This document shows positions 1-5,313 of a stretch of DNA of 5,365 nt, piece by piece. This DNA comes from an uncultured Pseudorhodobacter sp. (GTDB taxonomy: Bacteria > Pseudomonadota > Alphaproteobacteria > Rhodobacterales > Rhodobacteraceae), in the NCBI GenBank assembly GCA_945957495.1, contig CAMFLG010000254.1, positions 1-5,365 on the forward strand. The letters are read 5' to 3'. The position numbers and the translations under genes are program-made. The notes under the pieces were generated by a model. The model was not told the origin of the DNA. It saw only the letters and a list, made by a program, of their open reading frames with translations, and made no database searches. The first letter of the stretch is position 1, and each line of letters starts with the position of its first letter.

Positions 1-2
1 AT

Positions 3-1367
3 GTGACCCTGCCGCCGATCACGCGGGCGCTGACGGCACTCGGGCCGGCCTACATCAAATTCGGGCAAATATTGTCAACGCGGCCGGATATCGTGGGCGA
101 GGATTTGGCGCAGCAGTTGAAATATCTGCAGGACCGGCTGCCGCCCTTCCCCACCGATGTTGCCAAGGCGATGGTGGCCGAGGAATTGCGCATGGCCGTG
201 GATGATGTGTTTTCGTCGTTTTCCGAACCGGTGGCCGCCGCCTCGATCGCGCAGGTGCATCGCGCAACCCGGCGCGACACTGGTCAGGATGTGGCGGTGA
301 AAGTGCTGCGCCCCGGGATTGAGCGGGCGTTCCGCAAGGATATCGACGCGTTCTATTTTGCGGCACGCACGATCGAGGTGCTGTCTCCGTCCTCGCGGCG
401 TCTGCGCCCGATGGATGTGATTGCGCATTTCGAAGGCGTGGTTCTGGGAGAGTTGGACCTGCGGCTGGAATGCGCGGCGGCGTCGGAATTTGCTGATAAC
501 ACCAAGAATGACGCAGGGTTTCAGGTGCCGGTGCCGGTGTGGGATTTGTCGGGGCGAACGGTGATGACGCTGGATTGGGCCGAGGGCATCAATCTGGCCG
601 ATAACACGGCGATTGATGCGGCGGGGCTGGACCGGCGGGCGTTGGGCGCGCGGGTGCTGCAACTGTTCCTCAGCCACGCGCTCCGCGACGGATTGTTTCA
701 CGGCGACATGCATCAAGGCAACCTGAAGGTGGCGGCGAACGGCAATCTGATCGCCTATGATTTCGGCATCATGGGGCGGATCGACGCCTATACCCGGCGG
801 GTTTATGCGGAAATTCTGATGGGGTTTATCCAGCGCGATTATCGCCGCGTGGCCGAGGTGCATTTCGAGGCGGGCTATGTGCCCGCAGACCGCAACATCG
901 ACGAATTCGCCCGGGCCCTGCGGGCGGTGGGCGAGCCGATCTTCGGGCTGGATGCGACCCGGGTTTCCATGGCACGGCTTTTGTCTTATCTGTTTGAAGT
1001 AACAGAGAAATTTGGCATGCAGACCCGAACGGAACTGATCTTGTTGCAGCGCACGATGGTGGTGGTTGAAGGGGTGGCGCGCGGTCTGGATCCGCAGATC
1101 AATATCTGGCAGGTGGCCAAGCCGGTGGTGGAATCCTACGTTGCCCGCAATGTCGGGCCGCTCGCGCTGATCCGCGATCTGGCGCAGACGGCGCGGGTGT
1201 TGGGCCGGTTCGGCCCGCGCCTGCCGCAGTTGATGGAGGCGGTTCTGATCCGGCAGGCAGAGGCGCCCACGCCTGCGGACCCGCGCCCGCAACCGCTGGG
1301 GAGGCAAATCGCGGCAATTGCCTTGGCCACCTTTGCGATTGGTCTGTGGCTGGGCCAGTTCTGGTGA
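3..1367 (+). CDS. ubiB: UbiB/ABC1 atypical kinase of ubiquinone biosynthesis, 5' partial
   Basis: This is a member of the ABC1/ADCK/UbiB protein-kinase-like family, which supports ubiquinone (coenzyme Q) biosynthesis at the inner membrane. It probably acts through ATPase or lipid-handling activity rather than as a hydroxylase. Signature motifs are in order: KFGQ at residues 19-22 (the KxGQ motif), the alanine-rich AAAS nucleotide loop at 78-81, VAVKV with the ATP-binding lysine at about 100, HGDMHQGN at 233-240 (catalytic loop) and DFG at 253-255 (metal binding). A hydrophobic segment near 433-452 is a likely C-terminal membrane anchor. Family members usually run to about 500 or more residues. 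Only 454 are visible and the KxGQ motif lies unusually close to the start, so roughly 60 N-terminal residues probably lie upstream of the window; the GTG at position 3 is only the first possible start codon visible. The TGA stop abuts the stop of the convergent flgD. The family call is very secure; the precise biochemical role follows family knowledge. Confidence 0.95.
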   Translation: MTLPPITRALTALGPAYIKFGQILSTRPDIVGEDLAQQLKYLQDRLPPFPTDVAKAMVAEELRMAVDDVFSSFSEPVAAASIAQVHRATRRDTGQDVAVKVLRPGIERAFRKDIDAFYFAARTIEVLSPSSRRLRPMDVIAHFEGVVLGELDLRLECAAASEFADNTKNDAGFQVPVPVWDLSGRTVMTLDWAEGINLADNTAIDAAGLDRRALGARVLQLFLSHALRDGLFHGDMHQGNLKVAANGNLIAYDFGIMGRIDAYTRRVYAEILMGFIQRDYRRVAEVHFEAGYVPADRNIDEFARALRAVGEPIFGLDATRVSMARLLSYLFEVTEKFGMQTRTELILLQRTMVVVEGVARGLDPQINIWQVAKPVVESYVARNVGPLALIRDLAQTARVLGRFGPRLPQLMEAVLIRQAEAPTPADPRPQPLGRQIAAIALATFAIGLWLGQFW

Positions 1368-2024
1368 TCACGGCACGCGCAGGGCGGTGATTTCGGTGGC
1401 GGGCACCTCGATTCCACCCGCCAGAACCAGGGTCGCGCCATTGGCGCCGCTGCGCGCTTCGACGATGCGGGCGTAGGATTCGACGGGGCTCGCATTGCCA
1501 AGCTGCTGATCCCCCTTATAGTTTTCCAGACTAAGGCTGTAGAATCCTGACGGCAGCGCATTGCCCGCCGCATCGCCGCCCAGCCATTGATAGGCGCCGC
1601 TGGCCACGGGAACATCCTCTCGTGCGACAACGGCACCTTCATTGTCCTTGACCACCAGCACCGCACGATCTGCGGTTGCGGCGGCGCTATAGCTGATCGT
1701 CACCGGCGCGCCACTATAGGCAACCGGGGCGGAAGAGCGCGCCTCTTGCCCAACCCAGGCCGCCAGTTGCGCCATGCCTAGAACGGAAAACTGGCTGTTC
1801 AACCCCTCTAGCAGCGTGTTGGTCTTTATCTGCTGTTCGACGCCGGAAAACGTGGCCAGTTGCATCGCGTAATCGGCGGAATCCACCGGGTTCAGCGGAT
1901 CCTGATTTTTCATCTGCACCGTCATCATCTTGAGGAAGGTGTCGAAATCCGAATCAATGGCGGGTTTGGCGGTGGTGGTTGTGGCGGGGGTCGTGGTTGG
2001 GGATGTGACGGCGGTTGTGACCAT
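1368..2024 (-). CDS. flgD: Flagellar hook capping/scaffold protein FlgD
   Basis: FlgD forms the temporary cap at the tip of the growing hook and directs FlgE polymerisation; it is exported by the flagellar type III system. The protein has 218 residues. A Thr/Pro-rich, probably disordered leader (residues 3-20) is followed by the diagnostic FlgD core: FLKMMTVQMKNQDPLNPVD at 30-48 and QLATFSGVEQQ at 55-65. The C-terminal part, about 90-218, is beta-rich and fits the FlgD Ig-like/Tudor-like domains (for example SGFYSLSLENYKG). The ATG at 2024 is supported by an AAGGAG ribosome-binding site at 2032-2037, seven bases upstream, which shares one base with the fliK stop codon. It lies 12 bases downstream of fliK and is surely co-transcribed and probably translationally coupled with it. 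It converges on ubiB with no intervening base. Confidence 0.96.
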   Translation of the reverse strand: MVTTAVTSPTTTPATTTTAKPAIDSDFDTFLKMMTVQMKNQDPLNPVDSADYAMQLATFSGVEQQIKTNTLLEGLNSQFSVLGMAQLAAWVGQEARSSAPVAYSGAPVTISYSAAATADRAVLVVKDNEGAVVAREDVPVASGAYQWLGGDAAGNALPSGFYSLSLENYKGDQQLGNASPVESYARIVEARSGANGATLVLAGGIEVPATEITALRVP

Positions 2025-2036
2025 GGACAGGCTCCT

Positions 2037-3002
2037 TCAAAGGCGCAGGTTCAGGCCCTGCGTGCCGGGGGCAGGCAGGGTTGCGGCGGGCGGAATATCG
2101 GGCAGGACGGCCATCTGGGCCTCCTCTGTCAGGATGGGTTGTGCGGATTGGCCCTGCTGGCCCTGACGGGACCAGTTGCCAAAATCAATCGTGGCGCCGG
2201 AATAGCCGGATTGGCGGAATTCCTGCACCAGTTGATCGGCATGGCGGCGCAAGAGATCCAGCGTTTCGGGGCGTTCGGCCGTCAAAGAGATCTTCACCGA
2301 GGCGCCGTCGTGCTGAATGACAAAGCGCAGTTTGCCAAGCTCTTCCGGTGCCAGAAGCAGTTCCACCGCCTTATCCTGCGCCTTTGCCTTGGGCAGAATC
2401 TGTGCCACCACCTGCGCGGGATGCAGGGTGAGCGGGGCCGCGCGCGGGGGCGTGGGTTCCACCTGCAGCGGCGGCGCCTCTGGTGGGGCTGCGGATTGTG
2501 TCTGCGGGTCAGGAAGAGTTGCGGCGGGATCAACCGTTGGAAGAATCGCCTCTTCGGGCGCGTCCTCCACCTGCAAAGCTGCGCGCATCGCGATTTCGGC
2601 GGGGCCTTGGGTGGCCCTTGGCCAGGGGTTCGGCGTTTCATCCTTTAAAACAACGGTCTGCACCTTGATTTCGGCCTGCTGAGGCTGTGGTGCGGGCTCT
2701 GGCACGGCCATTGCCCCGGCGATTTCCGGGGGGGAAGGCCGGGCGGGCATCGAGCCGCCCTCCACCGCATCGGCGGATGTGGCATCACCCTCTGGCGGTT
2801 TCGGGGCAGGGTCCGGCGGTTTGGGCAAAGGGGTACACAACCCCGCGAGTGGCAGGGTGTCGGGATCAACCTTTGGCGTATTTTCCTTCGCCTCGCCCTG
2901 CATCAAGCTGGCAAAGCCCGCCTCAGGCTCGGCTGTATCGCCTTGGCCCAAACGGGTGGGACTTGCCTTGGGTGGCCCCCCGGGAACAATCAAAGGAATC
3001 AT
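2037..3002 (-). CDS. fliK: Flagellar hook-length control protein FliK
   Basis: FliK is an exported molecular ruler that measures the hook and switches the export gate (FlhB) from rod/hook subunits to filament subunits. From the ATG at 3002 the product has 321 residues. Residues 1-190 are low-complexity and rich in Pro, Ala and Glu, as expected of the extended ruler part. Residues 191-277 fit the conserved Flg_hook C-terminal domain, with LLLAPEELGKLRF, then SVKISLTAERPETLDLL and a final GATIDFGNW. A tail of 44 residues follows. The start is uncertain. An in-frame ATG at 3077 would add 25 residues, but it has no evident ribosome-binding site and lies only 33 bases from the divergent flgJ start, inside the putative promoter. 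A GGGG run precedes the 3002 ATG. The frame stays open further upstream, but that part is antisense to flgJ and flgN. Forms an operon with flgD. Confidence 0.9.
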   Translation of the reverse strand: MIPLIVPGGPPKASPTRLGQGDTAEPEAGFASLMQGEAKENTPKVDPDTLPLAGLCTPLPKPPDPAPKPPEGDATSADAVEGGSMPARPSPPEIAGAMAVPEPAPQPQQAEIKVQTVVLKDETPNPWPRATQGPAEIAMRAALQVEDAPEEAILPTVDPAATLPDPQTQSAAPPEAPPLQVEPTPPRAAPLTLHPAQVVAQILPKAKAQDKAVELLLAPEELGKLRFVIQHDGASVKISLTAERPETLDLLRRHADQLVQEFRQSGYSGATIDFGNWSRQGQQGQSAQPILTEEAQMAVLPDIPPAATLPAPGTQGLNLRL

Positions 3003-3049
3003 CTGCGCCCCAACTTCTACTGTCAGGGGCCAGTCTTGCCGCCAATTGA

Positions 3050-3073
3050 TTACCGGCTGTTTACCAGTGGCGC
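3050..3073 (+). promoter_or_regulatory. Candidate control element upstream of flgJ-flgN
   Basis: The 108-base gap between the divergent fliK and flgJ starts contains two overlapping signals. TTACCAGTGGCGC at 3061-3073 recurs with one purine change upstream of the flagellin gene (3877-3889). TTAC-N7-TTAC at 3050-3064 has the spacing of the CtrA binding site (TTAA-N7-TTAA) but not its exact bases. The TGGCGCG resembles the -24 box of sigma-54 promoters, but ten bases after the GG there is CG rather than the required GC. A regulatory role is inferred from the recurrence and the position 37 bases before the flgJ ATG; no sigma factor can be assigned. Confidence 0.35.
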
Positions 3074-3110
3074 GCATATTCGACGCAGTTTGACACAGAA
3101 GGTGAGTGAA

Positions 3111-3404
3111 ATGCAGACAAATGCGGTCTTTTCGATGGTCAGTCCGGGCACGGCCCCGCGCGCCATCCCCGAACAGGAACGCCAGATGCGGACACAGGCG
3201 CAGGCGCTGGAGGCAAGCTTTCTGTCCGAGATGCTGGGCTATGCCGGGGTTGGCACACCCAGCACCGACTTTGGCGGCGGCATCGGGGAAGAACAGTTTT
3301 CGTCTTTCCTGCGCGATGAAGAGGCGCGGCAGATGGCGGCCAAGGGGGGCATCGGCCTTGCCGAACAGTTGTTTCGCGCCATGCAGAAGGGGGCGTCGGA
3401 ATGA
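3111..3404 (+). CDS. flgJ: Rod-binding protein (FlgJ N-terminal domain type, no muramidase)
   Basis: This 97-residue protein corresponds to the rod-binding N-terminal domain of FlgJ, a cap or chaperone for assembly of the flagellar rod in the periplasm. The domain's two recognisable blocks are present: a helix with ALEASFLSEML at about 32-42, and a C-terminal helix with GGIGLAEQLFRAM at 79-91, preceded by EEARQMAAK. The FlgJ of enteric bacteria is about three times longer because it carries a peptidoglycan hydrolase domain. Here that domain is absent, as is usual in alphaproteobacteria, where a separate enzyme cuts the wall. The ATG at 3111 has AGAAGG at 3097-3102, eight bases upstream. An in-frame GTG at 3102 is a weaker alternative because it lies within that site. 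The stop overlaps the start of the next gene as ATGA (3401-3404), implying coupled translation. Confidence 0.85.
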   Translation: MQTNAVFSMVSPGTAPRAIPEQERQMRTQAQALEASFLSEMLGYAGVGTPSTDFGGGIGEEQFSSFLRDEEARQMAAKGGIGLAEQLFRAMQKGASE

Positions 3405-3730
3405 GTGATCTGGCGACGGTCGAGGCCCTGATGGACAGCCTGCAACGCGCACTGATCCGCGCCGACTACACCGCGTTGCAGCAGGTGACAGCGCAACTGG
3501 AGGCGGCCCTGGCCGACCTGCCGCCACAAAGGGATCGTGCGGTGTTAGAGCGTTTGCGGCGCAAGGCCGATCGCAACGCCGCCTGTGCACTGGCCGCCGG
3601 ACGCGGCGTGCGTGCCGCCCTGAACCGGCTGATGGAAATCCGGCAGGCGGCGGCGGGGCTGGTGACGTATGACGAAAATGGCAAACGCACGGGCCATGGC
3701 GCGGTGTCGGGGCTGCACCGCAGGTTCTAG
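3401..3730 (+). CDS. flgN: FlgN-like flagellar export chaperone
   Basis: A small protein of 109 residues, predicted mostly helical: amphipathic stretches at about 4-39 and 42-85, followed by the short motif LVTYDENGKR at 87-96. This size, the helical character and the conserved tail fit the FlgN-type chaperones of alphaproteobacteria, which hold hook-filament junction proteins (FlgK, FlgL) in the cytoplasm before export. The ATG at 3401 overlaps the flgJ stop by four bases and has GAAGGGGG at 3386-3393 as ribosome-binding site. The gene sits between the rod protein and the flagellin, as expected for a late-export chaperone. Sequence conservation in this family is low, so the identification rests partly on context. 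It could instead be an unnamed flagellar chaperone with the same role. Confidence 0.7.
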   Translation: MSDLATVEALMDSLQRALIRADYTALQQVTAQLEAALADLPPQRDRAVLERLRRKADRNAACALAAGRGVRAALNRLMEIRQAAAGLVTYDENGKRTGHGAVSGLHRRF

Positions 3731-3747
3731 GGATTTGCCTCAAATCC
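3731..3747 (+). terminator. Hairpin directly after flgN, possible terminator
   Basis: GGATTTG (3731-3737) and CAAATCC (3741-3747) form a perfect seven-base inverted repeat with a three-base loop, starting at the first base after the flgN TAG. The position suits a transcript end or an RNA-stability hairpin. No T-tract follows (the next bases are TGCGCAAC), so it is not a canonical intrinsic terminator. It may only attenuate read-through into the flagellin gene. Confidence 0.4.
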
Positions 3748-3790
3748 TGCGCAACTTGGGCTGCCGGATTAGGAAACTCTTAGAACTTCG

Positions 3791-3830
3791 CGCGCCACTC
3801 TGGCCCTGCATCCCACGACGGGGTGGCGCG
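3791..3830 (+). repeat. Long-armed inverted repeat in the flagellin upstream region
   Basis: CGCGCCAC (3791-3798) is perfectly complementary to GTGGCGCG (3823-3830). The stem extends inward by a T-G and a C-G pair to ten pairs, around a loop of 20 bases. It lies 105 bases before the flagellin ATG and is not followed by a T-tract. It could be a leader hairpin affecting flagellin mRNA, part of a terminator, or a dyad bound by a regulator; the sequence alone does not decide. Its right arm matches part of the element shared with the flgJ upstream region. Confidence 0.4.
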
Positions 3831-3869
3831 ACCGAAACACAGCGGACGCAAGGGTAAAACGCCGGAACT

Positions 3870-3889
3870 GCCACCCTTACCGGTGGCGC
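3870..3889 (+). promoter_or_regulatory. Shared element and small hairpin upstream of flagellin
   Basis: TTACCGGTGGCGC at 3877-3889 matches the element before flgJ (3061-3073) in 12 of 13 bases and ends 46 bases before the flagellin ATG. It overlaps a perfect six-base inverted repeat, GCCACC (3870-3875) and GGTGGC (3882-3887), with a six-base loop. TGGCGC resembles a sigma-54 -24 box, but the GC that could serve as -12 (3897-3898) is one base too far away. Whether this acts as promoter DNA or leader RNA is open. Confidence 0.35.
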
Positions 3890-3935
3890 AACTGACTGCA
3901 CGCAAAGCGCACGCAGATTTCAAAGGAAACGGCCT

Positions 3936-4100
3936 ATGTCTTCTATTCTTACCAACAACGGTGCGATGGTTGCCCTGCAAACCATGAAAAGCATCAACAG
4001 CAACATGAGCAAAACCCAGTCAGAGATTTCGACGGGCAAGTCGGTTGCAACGGCCAAGGACAACTCCACCGTCTGGATGACCTTGGCGTTGGAGGAGTAG
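3936..4100 (+). CDS. fliC: Flagellin N-terminal fragment, cut by a chimeric junction
   Basis: Flagellin is the filament subunit exported by the flagellar type III system. The first 47 codons (3936-4076) read as a typical Rhodobacterales flagellin start: MSSILTNNGAMVALQT, then SINSNMSKTQSEISTGKSV at 19-37 and AKDNSTVW at 40-47. This is the D0 helix that lines the filament core. The ATG has AAAGGA at 3922-3927, eight bases upstream. After W47 the homology ends abruptly. The frame reads seven unrelated codons and closes with TAG at 4098-4100, because the DNA from there on is the reverse strand of the hook gene. A complete flagellin would be several hundred residues, so the rest of the gene is absent from this contig. 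The identification of the fragment is very secure; the truncation is more likely an assembly or amplification artefact than biology. Confidence 0.9.
   Translation: MSSILTNNGAMVALQTMKSINSNMSKTQSEISTGKSVATAKDNSTVWMTLALEE
4067..4076. other. Inverted fusion point between fliC and flgE
   Basis: The ten bases CACCGTCTGG can be read as the end of flagellin codons S-T-V-W on the plus strand and as hook codons I-Q-T-V on the minus strand. Left of this point only flagellin is recognisable; right of it only flgE. Two genes each lose their conserved remainder at the same spot in opposite orientation, which marks a breakpoint, probably at a short shared sequence. The exact extent of shared sequence is inferred from family knowledge, since the unbroken parents are not visible. 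Confidence 0.8.
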
Positions 4101-4444
4101 GCGCGCTGGGTCTGGATCATCTGGGTCAGTTCCGCAGCGACATCTGTGGCCGATTCCTCGCGCGAAAACCCGACGACCGCGCCGGTCGGGCCATCGCCCG
4201 CATCCCACAGATAGAAGGGGCCAGAGGCCGGAGACACCTGATAGGTTTGATTGCTGAGCGAAATCAGACCGTTGGGGTTTGGCACATCGACCACGGGCAG
4301 TTGATAGATCGTGCGGGTAAAGCCCTGATCATAGATCGCGTTCAGGTGCCCCAGTTCATCCACCTCAACCGAGGTCAGCGTGGCCACGGGCGAGCCATCC
4401 TTGCTGACAGAGACGGGGGCGAAGGTGCTGGACAGCTGCGTCAT
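4067..4444 (-). pseudogene. flgE: Flagellar hook protein FlgE, C-terminal part (out of frame and truncated)
   Basis: About 125 residues of the C-terminal half of the hook protein are encoded, starting at GMTQLSSTFAPVSVSKDG and continuing through NPNGLISLSNQTYQVS and FYLWDAGDGPTG. It ends with the conserved C-terminal helix of rod/hook proteins, ELTQMIQTQRAYSSNAKVI. This helix forms the inner D0 layer of the hook. The natural C-terminus, about ten further residues, is missing because the sequence switches to antisense flagellin at 4067. The open frame runs on to 3920, adding about 50 meaningless residues. The ATG at 4444 is not a true start: it is an internal methionine exposed by a frameshift relative to the upstream piece, whose stop overlaps it as ATGA. 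The two pieces are one gene. Confidence 0.88.
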
Positions 4445-5313
4445 GCCATCCTTGCCGCCAGCTTGCCAAGGCTGAGCGTGATACTGCCCCCGGTCAGCGC
4501 CAGATCAATGCTGCCGGTGTCCGCATCATAGGCACCGCCGGAAATCGCCGTGACAGAGGCCAACCTGCCCCCCGTTGCCTGCGAGCCATCGAAGGCCACG
4601 GAATACTGCCCAACCACCGCGCCGCCCGAGGCACTGTCGGTGATGGTCATGGTCCAGGTGTTGGAAGCCCCGGTTGCGGCCACGGTTGGGGCGAAGGTGA
4701 AGCTTAGCGATTCGGATGTGCCAAGGTTGCCGTAATATTCGACGGGCAAGGTATAGGATTGCCCCAGCGCCCCGGCGGCCGTCTCTGTCGCGGGCAGATT
4801 CACGCCGAGGGAAACCTTGGTGGTCGGGTTGGCGATATACTGGCTGGCGTTGATGCGAACCGGTTCAAGCCCGGTCATGCTGTCGCGCGGAAATTCATCA
4901 ATACTGCCGTCAGGATTGGCGGGCCAGCCCATCAGGACCATGCCGGTTTCGGTGCGCAGAACCCCCGCAGAATCGGGCCGGAAAGACCCGGTCGTCACCA
5001 GTGAAATCGGATAGGCGCCATCGCCATTGTCCAGCGCGGTGATGTCGGTCACGGGCAGAAACCCGCGCCCGTCAATGGCCAGATCGGTGCTGTTCGTCGT
5101 TGAAATCAGCGGGCCGCGATCGTCAATCAAACGCAGGCTGGAAACCCGCACGCCGCCCGCCGAATAGGACGATTGCGAGCTGCCAGTGATCACCACGTTC
5201 TGAAAATCCGTCTCTTCGCGTTTGTACCCATAGGTCGAAGAGTTCGCGATGTTGTCGGCGATTGCCGCAAGCCGGTTGGCATTGGCGTTCAGCCCCGCCA
5301 CCCCCGCATTCAG
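4441..5313 (-). CDS. flgE: Flagellar hook protein FlgE, N-terminal part (5' partial, frameshifted at its end)
   Basis: FlgE polymerises into the hook, the flexible joint between basal body and filament. The first genomic residues LNAGVAGLNANANRLA and then DNIANSSTYGYKREETDF (20-37 of the visible part) are the N-terminal rod/hook signature. About 290 residues are visible, including a Ser/Thr/Gly-rich middle typical of the hook surface domains. Roughly six N-terminal residues are lost: the sequence upstream of codon CTG at 5311-5313 is library adapter, so the apparent start MYKRQ (GTG at 5326-5328) is artificial. The frame closes at 4441-4443 after SLGKLAARMA. In the neighbouring frame the same bases give GGKDGMTQLSS, the expected continuation, so one base is missing somewhere between about 4444 and 4468. 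Both parts plus the lost ends come to about 430 residues, normal for this protein in the group. Confidence 0.9.
   Translation of the reverse strand: MNAGVAGLNANANRLAAIADNIANSSTYGYKREETDFQNVVITGSSQSSYSAGGVRVSSLRLIDDRGPLISTTNSTDLAIDGRGFLPVTDITALDNGDGAYPISLVTTGSFRPDSAGVLRTETGMVLMGWPANPDGSIDEFPRDSMTGLEPVRINASQYIANPTTKVSLGVNLPATETAAGALGQSYTLPVEYYGNLGTSESLSFTFAPTVAATGASNTWTMTITDSASGGAVVGQYSVAFDGSQATGGRLASVTAISGGAYDADTGSIDLALTGGSITLSLGKLAARMA

Noticed and set aside
75..1307. 410-codon open frame antisense to ubiB
   Set aside because: It lies wholly inside ubiB, whose motifs are all intact. The translation is rich in Arg, His and Gln with no recognisable domain, typical of antisense frames in high-GC coding DNA.
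1860..2648. 262-codon plus-strand open frame across flgD and fliK
   Set aside because: It is antisense to two well-supported flagellar genes and crosses their boundary; the Gly/Cys/Arg-rich translation has no family features.
2943..3110. Upstream extension of the flgJ frame to 153 residues
   Set aside because: The added part is antisense to the fliK start and lacks family similarity; a good ribosome-binding site precedes the ATG at 3111.
3003..3743. Upstream extension of the fliK frame to a 568-residue protein
   Set aside because: The extra 247 codons are antisense to flgJ, flgN and the divergent promoter region and read as Pro/Arg/Ala/Cys-rich noise. The FliK start is at 3002 or at most 3077.
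3884..3900. Sigma-54 promoter before flagellin (TGGCGC followed by GC)
   Set aside because: The GG and GC are separated by eleven bases rather than the ten required, and no TTGC box is present.
3920..4066. Hydrophobic C-terminal extension of FlgE (stretch LLMLLLMLFMV)
   Set aside because: It looks like a membrane helix but is only the antisense translation of the flagellin start beyond the chimeric junction.
3936..4444. Invertible flagellin phase-variation switch
   Set aside because: No recombinase gene, no paired inverted recombination sites and no second flagellin copy are visible, and the break destroys two structural genes, so an artefact is the better explanation.
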